DNA of 64,000 nt, taken from NCBI GenBank assembly GCA_016215705.1, contig JACRIR010000209.1:1-64000 (forward strand). The letters run 5' to 3'. Position numbers and translations under genes: made by a program. Position 1 is the stretch's first letter; every line of letters starts with the position of its first letter. This document shows, one piece after another, positions 16,813 through 25,784 of the stretch. The notes under the pieces are model-generated. The model was not told the DNA's origin. It ran no database searches and was given only the letters and a program-made list of their open reading frames with translations. This DNA comes from Candidatus Poribacteria bacterium. Lineage in GTDB: Bacteria > Abyssobacteria > SURF-5.

Positions 16813-17010
16813 GTGTGCGCACAAACAAGACAACAGGCGAAAAGGCAAAGACGTGATGGAAAGAGGTTTACGGTTCACGCTTCACGGTCATCAGTCATAA
16901 TCACGTACCCGCCACAATGAGGTAAGACGCAGACTTTTCATCTCAGACATTTGAATTATAGCTTATTGCAGATGCTACCAACCGGTCTGAACAGTTTTCC
17001 AAGAAAATTG

Positions 17011-17040
17011 TTGACATCTTTGGCCATAATGCCATATAAT
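17011..17040 (+). promoter_or_regulatory. Consensus sigma-70 promoter of tRNA-Gly
   Basis: TTGACA at 17011-17016 and TATAAT at 17035-17040 are both perfect, with an 18-base spacer. The tRNA begins 11 bases after the -10 box. Confidence 0.85.
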
Positions 17041-17050
17041 TATTTCCGTT

Positions 17051-17124
<74 letters not shown>

Positions 17125-17334
17125 CAATTTTCTTGATTAGGCCAGGCGAGAGTATAAGATTGGTCTGACAGTTGACCATGTGGGCCGGGTCGTGTAGGCG
17201 CGAATTCATTCGCATAGGGTCTCAGGATAATTTTCGCGCAGTATGTGCGAACAAACTTGAGCCTACAGAGTTGTCGGACAGATGAAATATTCCTCCTGAT
17301 GCCTCGCGGCTCTTCGGATATCCCGATTCCCTCT

Positions 17335-17409
17335 GCGCCCGTAGCTCAGCCTGGATAGAGCATCGGACTTCGAATCCGCAGGTCGAGGGTTCGAATCCCT
17401 CCGGGCGCT
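17335..17409 (+). tRNA. tRNA-Arg (anticodon TCG)
   Basis: Acceptor GCGCCCG pairs with CGGGCGC (17402-17408). The anticodon stem CGGA/TCCG closes CTTCGAA, giving TCG. The T-arm contains GGGTTCGAATCCC. CCA is not encoded. Confidence 0.93.
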
Positions 17410-17472
17410 CAAAATAAGCCGGACCGATGCGCCACTCGCTCCATGCGCGTGGCATTTTTACTGCCTGCTATC

Positions 17473-17501
17473 TTGACTTGCAGGCGTGAATTTGTTATCG
17501 T
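17473..17501 (+). promoter_or_regulatory. Promoter candidate for tRNA-Lys
   Basis: TTGACT at 17473-17478 and TATCGT at 17496-17501 are 17 bases apart. The hairpin repeat at 17519-17555 then lies within the predicted leader, before the tRNA. Confidence 0.4.
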
Positions 17502-17518
17502 CTTATTGTATAGCTACG

Positions 17519-17555
17519 AATTCGGGGACACCATGCAGCATGGTGTCCCCGAATT
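17519..17555. repeat. GGGGACAC hairpin repeat, copy 1
   Basis: A perfect palindromic stem: outer AATTC/GAATT plus the 12-bp core GGGGACACCATG/CATGGTGTCCCC around a CAG loop. It stands between tRNA-Arg and tRNA-Lys. Confidence 0.9.
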
Positions 17556-17566
17556 AGCCCATCACC

Positions 17567-17639
17567 GGGCCGCTAGCTCAACTGGTAGAGCAAGTGACTC
17601 TTAATCACTAGGTTTGGGGTTCGAGTCCCCGGCGGCTCA
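17567..17639 (+). tRNA. tRNA-Lys (anticodon CTT)
   Basis: Acceptor GGGCCGC pairs with GCGGCTC (one G-T wobble). The stem GTGA/TCAC closes CTCTTAA, giving CTT. The T-arm has GGGGTTCGAGTCCCC and the discriminator is A. CCA is not encoded. Confidence 0.93.
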
Positions 17640-17677
17640 CCTGTTTGTAGATCGGTCGGAGGCTCCCGACCGTGCGG

Positions 17678-17763
17678 GGGCGGGTGGCGGAATCTGGCAG
17701 ACGCGCATGACTTAGGATCATGTGCCATTCGGCGTGCGGGTTCAATTCCCGCCCCGCCCACCA
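17678..17763 (+). tRNA. tRNA-Leu (anticodon TAG)
   Basis: Acceptor GGGCGGG pairs with CCCGCCC. The stem CATGA/TCATG closes CTTAGGA, giving TAG, and a long variable arm (GTGCCATTCGGCGT) marks it as class II. CCA is encoded at 17761-17763, unlike the other three tRNA genes here. Confidence 0.95.
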
Positions 17764-17844
17764 TCTCGCCTTGCCAAATCGTTGAAGCCATTAGGAGCGC
17801 GTGACCACGCCCGCGGCGTGGCTAATTGCGATAGAGACAGCGTG

Positions 17845-17892
17845 CCCATTACAGTCATTGCGAGCGGAGGGCCGCAGGCCCGAGCGAGGCAA
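17845..17892. repeat. CATTGCGAGC...GCAATCTC inverted repeat
   Basis: TCATTGCGAGCGGAGGG and CCCGAGCGAGGCAATC are partly complementary arms around a GGGCCGCAGGCCC core. It is a relative of the CATTCTGAGCGAAGCG repeats elsewhere in the window. Confidence 0.55.
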
Positions 17893-17966
17893 TCTCTCTT
17901 TTTTTGGCTTTCTCCCTTTCGCCTTGCTCCTTTCGCTTTACGCCTTTTCTTGGGAGGTAATCCATA

Positions 17967-19301
17967 TTGAAAGTCAACGTCGAAACTGTGTCCACTTACC
18001 AGAAAGTTCTCACCATAGAAATTCCATCTGAGACCGTTAATGCGGAGATAGAGAATATCTATTCCACGCTGTCCAAAACGGCCATTCATCCCGGCTTCCG
18101 CAAGGGAAAAGTTCCGCGCAAGATACTGGAAAAGAAATACAATAAATCCGTGCGGAACGAAGCGATTGAGAACACTGTGACCTCCTCGCTCAAGAGCGCA
18201 CTCGCTGATCAGAAGATTGTCCCGCTGGTCGAGCCTTCAATTGACGAAGTGAAATTCGACGACGGCGCTCCGCTCTCCTTTAAAGTCACGATCGAGGTCG
18301 AGCCCACGATCGAACTCGCCGAGTACAAGGGTATCGAGTTGAAGCGCCCCAAAATTCCCATCACTGACGAAGGCGTTAACCGGGTGGTCGAAAGGCTTCG
18401 GCTATCCCACGCCACTTACATACCCGTGGAGAGGGCGGTCGAAAAGGGTGATTTCATCGTAATTGATTTCGCCGGGTCCGAAGGCGGCAAACCGGTGGAA
18501 GGCTTGAAGGCCGAGAATTTCCCCGTCGAGGTCGGCGCCGGAGTCTTTGCCGGAGGCTTCGAGGACCAGCTCATAGGCATGCAGAAGAATGAGGCAAGGG
18601 ACGTCTCAGTCAAGTATCCGGAAGATTTTCGCACCAAGGAACTCGCCGGCAAGGACGTAACGTACCATGTGACCCTGAAGGACGTGAAACTCCGGAGGCT
18701 TCCCGACGTTGACGACGCCTTTGCCAAGGACCTCGGCGAGTACAATACTCTCGAAGACCTCAAGAAAAACGTGCGTGAGGGGCTCGAGAAGGATATGCAG
18801 AGACGCATCGAGCATCTCATGCGCGAGCAAGGGATCTCCAAGGTCGTTTCCGAATCGAAACTCGAGATTCCGCCCAAGCTGAAAGCTAGGGTGGCGGCCT
18901 CCATATTCGAGGAACAAGTAAGGTCATTGGCCAGTCGCGGTGTGGACCGCGAGACTATAACCGTTCAGCGCGATAAGATAGCCGAACAGGCGGCTGTCGA
19001 TGCCGAACGTCAGTTGAAAGCCAGGTTTGTAGCCGACGAGATAGCCCGGCGCGAAAACATCACCGTCACGACTGAGGAGTTGAATCAAAGACTCGAGGAA
19101 ATGATTGCATCGTCGGAGGACCAGACTCAGGCTAGAACCTACTTCAACAGCGAGCGTGTTCGCGAAAGCTCCCGTGACCAGATGCTGGCCCAGAAGATAT
19201 TGGATTTTGTGGTAAACAATGCTAGAATAATAGAAGTGGAATCGCCGCAAAGCGGGTCAGAATTACAGCCCGAACCAGATGAACAAGAAGGAGAAAGCTG
19301 A
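17967..19301 (+). CDS. tig: Trigger factor, ribosome-associated chaperone and prolyl isomerase
   Basis: The 444-residue protein has the three trigger-factor domains: the ribosome-binding domain (residues 1-115) with the signature GFRKGKVP, the FKBP-type domain around residues 155-240 ([18 protein letters not shown] through [11 protein letters not shown]), and the C-terminal chaperone arms. It binds beside the exit tunnel and shields nascent chains. Translation starts at TTG 17967, preceded by GGGAGG at the correct distance; no ATG gives the same N-terminus. The clpP start follows after two bases, so tig-clpP-clpX is one transcription unit, an arrangement common in bacteria. Confidence 0.97.
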   Translation: MKVNVETVSTYQKVLTIEIPSETVNAEIENIYSTLSKTAIHPGFRKGKVPRKILEKKYNKSVRNEAIENTVTSSLKSALADQKIVPLVEPSIDEVKFDDGAPLSFKVTIEVEPTIELAEYKGIELKRPKIPITDEGVNRVVERLRLSHATYIPVERAVEKGDFIVIDFAGSEGGKPVEGLKAENFPVEVGAGVFAGGFEDQLIGMQKNEARDVSVKYPEDFRTKELAGKDVTYHVTLKDVKLRRLPDVDDAFAKDLGEYNTLEDLKKNVREGLEKDMQRRIEHLMREQGISKVVSESKLEIPPKLKARVAASIFEEQVRSLASRGVDRETITVQRDKIAEQAAVDAERQLKARFVADEIARRENITVTTEELNQRLEEMIASSEDQTQARTYFNSERVRESSRDQMLAQKILDFVVNNARIIEVESPQSGSELQPEPDEQEGES

Positions 19302-19303
19302 AC

Positions 19304-19891
19304 ATGCCTCTCATAATACCAAGGATTGTGGAACAAGATGCCCGCGGTGAGAAGGGATGGGACATCATTTCTCGCCTGCTGAAAGATCGCATCATATTTA
19401 TCGGCGAAGCGATTGACGAGTGGGTTTCACAGTTAATCATCGCTCAGCTTCTGTATCTCGAAGCGGAAGACCCCGAGAAGGATATATATCTGTACATCAA
19501 CAGCCCGGGCGGTTACGTCACCGCCGGCCTTGCGATATATGACACCATGCAGTACATCCGCGCCAATATCTCGACTATTTGCCTTGGACAGGCCGCCAGC
19601 ATGGGCGCGCTCCTCTTGTGCGCAGGCACGAAAGGGAAACGTTTTGCCCTTCCATATGCTCGGATTCTAATCCACCAGCCGCTCGGCGGAGCCCGCGGCC
19701 AGGCTACCGATATTGAGATTCAGGCCAAGGAAATCCTGAAAGTGCGCGAGATAATAAACGAGATACTCGTAAAACACACGAGCCAGAAGGCGGAGAAAGT
19801 CCGCCAGGACACCGAGCGCGACTACTATATGTCGGCCCAGGAAGCGAAGGATTACGGCATCGTGGACGAAGTGCTCATCAAGAACAAATAG
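19304..19891 (+). CDS. clpP: ATP-dependent Clp protease proteolytic subunit
   Basis: The 195-residue serine peptidase has its triad at Ser99 (GQAASMGA), His124 (ILIHQPLGG) and Asp173 (ERDYYM). The [10 protein letters not shown] oxyanion-hole motif is intact and the length is normal. Fourteen subunits form the degradation chamber that works with ClpX encoded next. It starts two bases after the tig stop and ends 12 bases before clpX, indicating tight co-expression. Confidence 0.98.
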   Translation: MPLIIPRIVEQDARGEKGWDIISRLLKDRIIFIGEAIDEWVSQLIIAQLLYLEAEDPEKDIYLYINSPGGYVTAGLAIYDTMQYIRANISTICLGQAASMGALLLCAGTKGKRFALPYARILIHQPLGGARGQATDIEIQAKEILKVREIINEILVKHTSQKAEKVRQDTERDYYMSAQEAKDYGIVDEVLIKNK

Positions 19892-19903
19892 GCGGGAAAA
19901 CAC

Positions 19904-21154
19904 ATGGTATTTAACAGCGGAGAAGGAAGCGACGTGCCCACGTGCTCGTTCTGCGGAAAGAGGCAGGATGAGGTAAGGAAGCTGATCGCGGGGCCGATGG
20001 TGTATATCTGCGACGAATGCGTCGAGCTTTGCGGCGATATGCTCGAGGGCGAAACCCGCCCTGCAGCCGCTCCCGAGCGGCCAAAGGTTCCAAAACCGAA
20101 AGATATAAAGAAGATTCTCGACGAGTATGTGATTGGCCAGGAGCGCGCAAAGAAAATTCTCTCCGTTGCGGTTCATAACCATTACAAACGCATCGAGTTC
20201 GAGTTGGACGACGACGAAGTCGAGCTCCAAAAGAGCAACGTCCTGCTCGTCGGTCCGACGGGCTCCGGCAAGACCCTCCTCGCACAAACGCTGGCCCGCA
20301 TCATCGATGTCCCGTTCGCCATCGCGGACGCAACGACTCTCACCGAGGCCGGCTACGTCGGTGAAGATGTCGAGAACGTAATTCTGAAGCTTCTCCAGAA
20401 CGCCGACTATGACCCTGAACAGGCGGAAGTCGGGATCGTCTATATCGATGAGATCGACAAGATAGCGCGCAAGAGCGAAAACGTTTCCATCACGCGTGAC
20501 GTCTCCGGAGAAGGCGTTCAGCAGGCCCTCCTGAAAATATTGGAAGGCACGGTCGCCAACGTTCCCCCACAAGGCGGCCGCAAGCATCCTCAGCAGGAAT
20601 ACATCCAGGTGGATACAACAAACATCCTGTTCATTTGTGGCGGCGCCTTCGTTGGAATCGAGAAGATAATTGAATCGCGTCTGGGCAAGAACGTCATCGG
20701 CTTTGGCTCCGAGGCCAAACCGCGTGAGAAGAGGAAGGTTGGCGAGATTATCAAGCACATTCAACCGGAGGACCTGCTCAAGTATGGGATGATACCCGAG
20801 TTTGTCGGGCGTCTTCCCATCATCGCAACTTTCGATGAGCTTTCCGAGGCCGACCTGATCCGTATCCTGCAAGAGCCGAAGAACGCGCTCGTGAAACAAT
20901 ACAAGAAGTTCTTCGACATCGAGAACGTCAAGCTGACTTTCACCGAAGAAGCCCTTGCTGAAATCTCGCACCAGGCTATAGCCCGAAAGAGCGGGGCCCG
21001 TGGCCTGCGCGCCATCATGGAGGAGGTCATGCTCGACATCATGTATGAGACTCCCTCCAAGAGCGACGTGCGCGAATGCGTGATCACTGACGCTGTCGTG
21101 CGAAAGCAGGAAGAACCAAAGCTTGTGCACGTGACCCGAAAGCGTTCTGCCTGA
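19904..21154 (+). CDS. clpX: ATP-dependent Clp protease unfoldase subunit ClpX
   Basis: The 416-residue AAA+ protein starts with a zinc domain (Cys14, Cys17, Cys36, Cys39). Walker A is GPTGSGKT at 117-124, the GYVGE pore loop is near 150, Walker B is VYIDEID at 179-185, and sensor 2 is in KSGARGLRA. The IGF loop that docks on ClpP is visible as VIGFGSE. It unfolds tagged substrates and threads them into ClpP. A hairpin repeat begins two bases after its stop codon and may mark the transcript end. Confidence 0.98.
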   Translation: MVFNSGEGSDVPTCSFCGKRQDEVRKLIAGPMVYICDECVELCGDMLEGETRPAAAPERPKVPKPKDIKKILDEYVIGQERAKKILSVAVHNHYKRIEFELDDDEVELQKSNVLLVGPTGSGKTLLAQTLARIIDVPFAIADATTLTEAGYVGEDVENVILKLLQNADYDPEQAEVGIVYIDEIDKIARKSENVSITRDVSGEGVQQALLKILEGTVANVPPQGGRKHPQQEYIQVDTTNILFICGGAFVGIEKIIESRLGKNVIGFGSEAKPREKRKVGEIIKHIQPEDLLKYGMIPEFVGRLPIIATFDELSEADLIRILQEPKNALVKQYKKFFDIENVKLTFTEEALAEISHQAIARKSGARGLRAIMEEVMLDIMYETPSKSDVRECVITDAVVRKQEEPKLVHVTRKRSA

Positions 21155-21156
21155 CC

Positions 21157-21203
21157 GAGCATATTCGGGGACACGATGCCGCATCGTGTCCCCGAATATG
21201 CTC
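21157..21203. repeat. GGGGACAC hairpin repeat, copy 2
   Basis: The longest copy: outer arms GAGCATATTC/GAATATGCTC (10 bp) plus the 12-bp core GGGGACACGATG/CATCGTGTCCCC around CCG. It directly follows the clpX stop codon and could protect or terminate the mRNA although no T-run follows. Confidence 0.9.
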
Positions 21204-21228
21204 GCTCTTCCACAAGTACAAAGCAAGC

Positions 21229-21256
21229 GTCATTCTGAGCGAAGCGAAGAATCTCT
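21229..21256 (+). repeat. CATTCTGAGCGAAGCGAAGAATCTC repeat, single copy
   Basis: The bases from GTCATTCTGAGC to GAAGAATCTC equal the terminal inverted repeat of the GIY-YIG element at 25755-26116, here as a lone copy upstream of engB. Confidence 0.7.
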
Positions 21257-21280
21257 CCTGCATATTCTTGAGGCTCACCG

Positions 21281-21859
21281 ATGAAAATAACGTCCGCCGA
21301 ATACATCATCAGCGCTTTCGACAAGACCCAGTTCCCCCAGAATCGCCTCCCCGAGGTCGCCTTCGCCGGAAGGTCCAACGTCGGTAAGTCGTCGCTGCTG
21401 AACCGCCTGGCCGGCAAGGATATCGCAAGAATCAGCCGTACCCCCGGCAAGACCCGAGCGGTCAACTTCTTCCTTATGAATAACAAGTTCTATTTTGTTG
21501 ACCTGCCCGGCTATGGGTTTGCCCGCGTCTCAAAGAGCATGCGCCGCGGCTGGCACGAGTTGATAGAGGGATACATCAGTGGCAGGCCGAATCTGGCCGC
21601 CGTCATCGTCCTTATTGACAGTCGCAGAGAAGAGATTCCCGACGCCGATCTGCAAATGATCGACTACCTGTGTCACATCCGGATTTCGAGTATTCCCGTA
21701 TTTACGAAGATAGACAAGCTCAATCGGTCGGAACTAGCGCGCCTTAAGCAAGCTGCAATCCGAAAGCTTCCGGAGAGTTCCGAATCCATCTTCTTCTCCG
21801 CGGTCACATGCGAAGGTGTAGCGGATTTGTTGAACCGAATCGACGGATGTCTCCATTGA
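21281..21859 (+). CDS. engB: Ribosome biogenesis GTP-binding protein EngB/YsxC
   Basis: The 192-residue small GTPase has G1 GRSNVGKS at 30-37, the G2 threonine in SRTPGKTR, G3 DLPG at 74-77 within [10 protein letters not shown] and G4 TKID at 142-145. The family acts in assembly of the 50S ribosomal subunit and is usually essential. It lies 126 bases after clpX; the spacer contains the hairpin repeat and a CATTCTGAGC repeat, so it may have its own promoter. Confidence 0.95.
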   Translation: MKITSAEYIISAFDKTQFPQNRLPEVAFAGRSNVGKSSLLNRLAGKDIARISRTPGKTRAVNFFLMNNKFYFVDLPGYGFARVSKSMRRGWHELIEGYISGRPNLAAVIVLIDSRREEIPDADLQMIDYLCHIRISSIPVFTKIDKLNRSELARLKQAAIRKLPESSESIFFSAVTCEGVADLLNRIDGCLH

Positions 21860-22084
21860 CTCTCTGTTATTCAACATGGAGATTGCGGAAAATACCAATC
21901 CACCGATTTCGCAAATTCCTGCTGATTATTTCAGACTTGTGTGCGCGCAGCAGGCTGCGTTCCATTCTACCGCAAAGCCTCGGTCGCGACCGCAAGTCTG
22001 GCGGCAGCATCGCAGGGCGTCGGAAGACACTCTGATCATCGTCGCCGAAGCCGTGAGAAGGTTTGGTAAAGGGGGAGGGACCAC

Positions 22085-23416
22085 ATGATGAAGCCAGTCG
22101 TCTCGTTGGTTCGATACAAAGACGTGAGTTCAGTCAGCGAGGCAATTCGCCTTTGCGATGGATTTGACAAACTCAAATCGACTCATCGGGTCCTTCTCAA
22201 GCCTAATATCTGCACGGCAGGCGGAGGTTTTATTCCGCCTTATGGAACTGTCACGACCACCGCCGTTGTGGAGGGAACGGTTCGCGCCTTGAAGGACGCG
22301 GGCGTGAACGACATTTCCATAGGAGAAGGGACTGTCACCGACGAGCTTGGCACGAACACGACTAAAGGATACAAGTGGATTCAACTGGACCGCCTGGCAA
22401 CACGCTACGGAGTCAAGTTGATCGATTTCAATGCGGGCCCGCACAAGAAAGTCATGGTCGAGGACGTGCCCATGAACATCGCCGAAGCGGCGCTGGACAC
22501 TGATTTCTTTGTTAACCTGCCCGTCCTAAAGACTCATCAAGATGCGAGAGTCTCGCTCTCCGGCAAGAACCTCAAAGGCTGCATGAGCCTGGCATCGAAG
22601 CGGTTCTTCCATGGCGAACACGGTACGATTCATTATCGCATCTCCCGCCTGATGGAGGCGGTTCCCCAGCACCTTGTCATAATCGACGGCATTTACGCGA
22701 TGGAAAAAGGTCCCGACGCCACTATCGGTACGGGGCGTCCAAAAGGTATCCTGGCGGCATCCACGGATTTCTTGGCTGCCGACGCCGTGGGTGTGCGCCT
22801 ATTGGGCGCCGAACCGGCAGAAGCCCGGCATCTAAGTCTCTATGCCGAGCGCCATGGCAGATTGGACGTGCTTCAGACTCCGGACACTATAGAGGTTCGC
22901 GGCGAGCGCATCGAGGATCATGCCGAATACCTCGAATGGCGTTCCATAGCCGCTGAGGATATGCCGGCTTCCGGACACACCGGCTATGAGGTCCGCGCAT
23001 TCACCGACGCCGCGTGCTCACAGTGTTTCGCCAATTTGTCCGGGTCCTCACTGCTTCTTGCCGCGCTCAGCCGCAACAAGGATTTCAACGACCTCGTGAT
23101 CGTCTTCGGAAAAAGTTACAAGGAAGAGCGCAACTCGCCACGCACGCTCCTGTTCGGCAACTGCGCCATCAAAGCGAACAAAAGCCTTGATAAGGCCATG
23201 AAACTTGAAGGATGTCCCCCAAAGTTTTGGACTTCTTTCCTGTTCCTTACCGGACAAATGAAGAGTGTGCCGGGCAGAGCGGCGTTCTATGCCCGCACTG
23301 CGTTGTGCCTTGCCAAAGGCGCCGCTGGAGTCGGTCTGCTTCCCTTGCCGAGGTTCGATGTCTACAAGAACAAATCGGCATATGATATCAATCACTATAG
23401 GCTGTCAAGGAGTTGA
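22085..23416 (+). CDS. DUF362 domain-containing protein
   Basis: The 443-residue protein carries the DUF362 pattern: VLLKPNICTAGGG, TTTAVVEGTVRALKDAGV, ISIGEG, and NLPVLKTHQDARVSLSGKNLKGCMS. Conserved cysteines occur in the C-terminal half (DAACSQCF, GNCAI), but there is no ferredoxin-type CxxCxxCxxxCP cluster as found in many relatives. The function of the family is unknown; cofactor or metal-linked roles have been suggested. GGGGGAGG precedes a double ATG (22085 or 22088). It stands between engB and a GT39-type gene of opposite strand. Confidence 0.85.
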   Translation: MMKPVVSLVRYKDVSSVSEAIRLCDGFDKLKSTHRVLLKPNICTAGGGFIPPYGTVTTTAVVEGTVRALKDAGVNDISIGEGTVTDELGTNTTKGYKWIQLDRLATRYGVKLIDFNAGPHKKVMVEDVPMNIAEAALDTDFFVNLPVLKTHQDARVSLSGKNLKGCMSLASKRFFHGEHGTIHYRISRLMEAVPQHLVIIDGIYAMEKGPDATIGTGRPKGILAASTDFLAADAVGVRLLGAEPAEARHLSLYAERHGRLDVLQTPDTIEVRGERIEDHAEYLEWRSIAAEDMPASGHTGYEVRAFTDAACSQCFANLSGSSLLLAALSRNKDFNDLVIVFGKSYKEERNSPRTLLFGNCAIKANKSLDKAMKLEGCPPKFWTSFLFLTGQMKSVPGRAAFYARTALCLAKGAAGVGLLPLPRFDVYKNKSAYDINHYRLSRS

Positions 23417-23600
23417 GAAAAGATCGGAACACGAATGGCGCTGGGCACGATGTTGGTCGCTATGGCGACTCGTTTGCTGGAAGGCGTCCCAGGGATTTGG
23501 AGTTGCTTGCCGAAAAGGGTACTGAGGTTCAGCATTTTGGCGCACACGGAAGGCCGTCGGTCCGGGGAGACTCTCAAGAGAATGACACGATCCGGGATGC

Positions 23601-25655
23601 TCATGGATTTCCGGCGGGCACATCGTAAATAAAAATGGAATAGCCGAGAACTTTCCTGGGTTTCAGCTTCTTGAGCCAGTCGTGGCAGTGTGGGTTGGCG
23701 AGATAGAGATTCTGGAGATAGGTGGCGCTTACAGCCCAGACGCCGGCAGAAGGCTCGCAACCATTGAGGTCGGCGTTGCTAAGGCCATAATACTCGAGCA
23801 CGCCCCGGGGACCGAAATACTTTATCTTCACGTCCCGGATTCTGTTTTCCTGCAAGTAGTTCATGAGATCGTTCAGATTCTGTCCCCAGTCGAGATTTGA
23901 ATCCACAAGATATTTGTATCCTTTACTCGGCCCGCCGATCATCTCATTGAAGTATGCAAGATAGTGTGGGTATATCCACGCCGCTGAGCCCGCGTACCAA
24001 ACACACAGAATCGCGAGCGCTCGTTTCCATCGTTTGGATTCAAAGGAGGCAACCTTCCCGGCAAAAATGCAAAGGAGTGGAATCAATGGAAGGATGTATC
24101 GGATGCCTATGTTTATCCGAGATGGCAGGGAGAAGAAACCGATCATGATCAGGATTGAAAACAAGAGGAAACGTTCGTCAAATGTCCCCTTCCCCCCTTT
24201 GCCAAAGGGGGACGAAATGGAGTTCTCCTTTACAGAAGGATGAATAGTCGACTCCCTCTTTGCAGAGGGGGGAACAGTCGAGTCGCTATTTACAAAGCAA
24301 CGAATGGCCGGGCTGCTCTTTACAGAGGGAGGAATAGTGGAGCCCTGCTCTGCAGAAGAGGGGACAACCTTGTCTTGTGGGCAGCCTTCTTGACTCCCCT
24401 TATGCAAAGGGGGGGAGGGGGGATTTGGAGAACAGGCTCTCTTTCCTCCTTTTTCAAGAGAGAATAATTTGCTGAGTGGTCGGCTCGATTTCAGGCTCGC
24501 CCCGGCAGCCGCAACCAGGCATATGATAAACGGAATCGGAGTCTTGATGAGAAAAGCCACCCAGTAGAAGTACCACCAGCCCGTTCGCGAGATTTCTCCA
24601 AACAGGAAATTGTCTTTCCACCCTTTTGCTGCCGCGAGCTGTGTATAAATTCCAAGGATGTATGAATATGCGGGAATGCGAATGCCACGCAAGGCCAGCG
24701 CATCGACTGCCTGCCAAAAAGGTTTTTCGGCGACCAGCCTCTCTGCCTGCGGTTTCAGCCATTGCGGCATGAAGGGGGTTCCAAACTGGAAGCCGTAACC
24801 AGCCCAGACAACACAGGAAGCTATAAGTAAGATCAGCAGGAGGCATAGTAAATCCCCCCTCCCCCCCTTTGCAAAGGGGGGTAATGAAAACCTGATTCGG
24901 AGGGGGATTGCCTTTTCCACTCTCTTCAAAGGTGTCCCTGTTTCCTCTCCTCGCAAAGGTTCCCCTGTTTCTCCCCTTTGCAAAGGGGGGGAGGGGGGAT
25001 TTACCAGCCGGAACAAGATAACTTCCAACAACAGAATCGGAATCAGAATGAGTCCCGTGAACTTCGACAAAAGCGCGAGACCCAACGCCATGCCCGTAAG
25101 AACCATTCGCACGGCTGAAGGCGCTTGGAGGTATTTGTGAAATGAGTACAGCGCCAGCGTCATGGTGAACGCAAGCAGCATATCAGGCGTGGCAAGCTTA
25201 CAGTGTGCGAGGATCGCCGGGCAAAGGGAATATAAAAACAGGGAAACCAGCGCTGCGCCGGAACCATAAATCTCTCTTCCCCAACGATACACCAGGAGCC
25301 CCAGCAGCGCCGAGAGAAAGACGAACGGAATGCGCGTAAGGAACATCATCAGGCGGGGAGATTGGCCGGATTCGAATATGAGCGATGGGCCTATATAGCG
25401 GCGGTAGACGTATTCCTTGTCCTCGAATCTGTCGGGATCGAGTTTCAACGGCAGGAGAAGAAGGCTGTTGACGTAATAGGGAAGCGGCGGATGCAATTGG
25501 AGCGCCACAATCTCCCAGTTCCTGGTTTCCAGCAACTGCCGGCCAATACCGATATAACTGGGCTCATCCCACGTGAGCGACGCGCGCCGCATGCTGCCCA
25601 CCGCAAGCGCGAGGTGAATTGCCAGTAGCGCGGCAACTGCGAGGCGGGTTCTCAT
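23601..25655 (-). CDS. GT39-type (ArnT/PMT-like) membrane glycosyltransferase with repeat-encoded insertions
   Basis: The 684-residue protein begins MRTRLAVAALLAIHLALAV, followed by the GT-C acidic motif TWDEPSY in the first periplasmic loop, about ten further membrane segments (FVFLSALLGLLVYRWGREIYG, ILRFAQ-free core, FILIMIGFFSLPSR) and a C-terminal soluble part with NLDWGQNLNDLMNYL. Such enzymes transfer a sugar from a polyprenyl carrier to protein or lipid. Two hydrophilic stretches, NPPSPPLQRGE to FAKGGRGD and NPPSPPLHKGS to FGKGGKGT, are encoded by repeat arrays at 24850-25002 and 24187-24428, both in loops and both in frame. I prefer ATG 25655; the frame upstream to 25700 is itself repeat DNA. 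The target is unknown. Confidence 0.8.
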   Translation of the reverse strand: MRTRLAVAALLAIHLALAVGSMRRASLTWDEPSYIGIGRQLLETRNWEIVALQLHPPLPYYVNSLLLLPLKLDPDRFEDKEYVYRRYIGPSLIFESGQSPRLMMFLTRIPFVFLSALLGLLVYRWGREIYGSGAALVSLFLYSLCPAILAHCKLATPDMLLAFTMTLALYSFHKYLQAPSAVRMVLTGMALGLALLSKFTGLILIPILLLEVILFRLVNPPSPPLQRGETGEPLRGEETGTPLKRVEKAIPLRIRFSLPPFAKGGRGDLLCLLLILLIASCVVWAGYGFQFGTPFMPQWLKPQAERLVAEKPFWQAVDALALRGIRIPAYSYILGIYTQLAAAKGWKDNFLFGEISRTGWWYFYWVAFLIKTPIPFIICLVAAAGASLKSSRPLSKLFSLEKGGKRACSPNPPSPPLHKGSQEGCPQDKVVPSSAEQGSTIPPSVKSSPAIRCFVNSDSTVPPSAKRESTIHPSVKENSISSPFGKGGKGTFDERFLLFSILIMIGFFSLPSRINIGIRYILPLIPLLCIFAGKVASFESKRWKRALAILCVWYAGSAAWIYPHYLAYFNEMIGGPSKGYKYLVDSNLDWGQNLNDLMNYLQENRIRDVKIKYFGPRGVLEYYGLSNADLNGCEPSAGVWAVSATYLQNLYLANPHCHDWLKKLKPRKVLGYSIFIYDVPAGNP
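24187..24428. repeat. In-frame array of six 30-bp units bounded by GC-rich palindromes
   Basis: From 24211 to 24390 the sequence repeats with an exact 30-base period, each unit holding a CTCTTTRCAGAGG-like mini-hairpin. On the coding strand this gives ten-residue units such as STIPPSVKSS, STVPPSAKRE and STIHPSVKEN. The array is bounded by CCCCCCTTTGCCAAAGGGGG (24191-24210) and by TGCAAAGGGGGGGAGGGG (to 24428). Confidence 0.85.
24850..25002. repeat. In-frame array of 27-bp units bounded by GC-rich palindromes
   Basis: The stretch starts with AAATCCCCCCTCCCCCCC and ends with AGGGGGGGAGGGGGGATTT, a terminal inverted repeat. Between them the coding strand has nine-residue units PLQRGETGE, PLRGEETGT and PLKRVEKAI. 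It is the second insertion of this type in the same gene. Confidence 0.8.
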
Positions 25656-25673
25656 GTCATTCCGGGACCATTT

Positions 25674-25784
25674 GGTGTCATTCTGAGTCCTCGGTGTCAC
25701 ATTCTGAGCCCTTTGGTGTCATTCTAGCCCTCGGCGTCACATTCTGAGCCCTTCGGTGTCATTCTGAGCGAAGCGAAGAATCTC
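25674..25784 (+). repeat. Tandem GGTGTCATTCTGAG units next to the GIY-YIG element
   Basis: Five units begin at 25674, 25693, 25715, 25733 and 25755, with lengths 19, 22, 18 and 22 bases, so the higher-order period is 40-41 bases. The last unit is the full 30-bp terminal repeat of the GIY-YIG element. The array occupies the upstream region of the GT39-type gene. Confidence 0.8.

Larger units (their letters stand above)
16731..17050. other. 320-base spacer between tetR-like gene and the tRNA cluster
   Basis: The left part holds the predicted promoter and operator of the TetR gene; the right part holds the promoter of the tRNA-Gly gene at 17011-17040. Between them I see no gene, only a short AGGCGAAAAGG word near 16836. 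Confidence 0.65.

Noticed and set aside
19667-21226. A 519-codon open frame antisense to clpP and clpX
   Set aside because: It is the mirror of highly conserved genes with strong codon bias; no ribosome site, no family resemblance, and its product is only a reversed image of clpX composition.
21876-22088. 70-codon frame between engB and the DUF362 gene, overlapping the latter by ATGA
   Set aside because: The overlap is suggestive, but there is no ribosome site and the composition (arginine- and serine-rich, no hydrophobic core) is unlike a protein.
24211-24390. Regular 30-base periodicity as a CRISPR array
   Set aside because: There is no alternation of constant repeats and unique spacers; the whole unit is repeated with substitutions, the frame is coding on the minus strand, and there are no cas genes.
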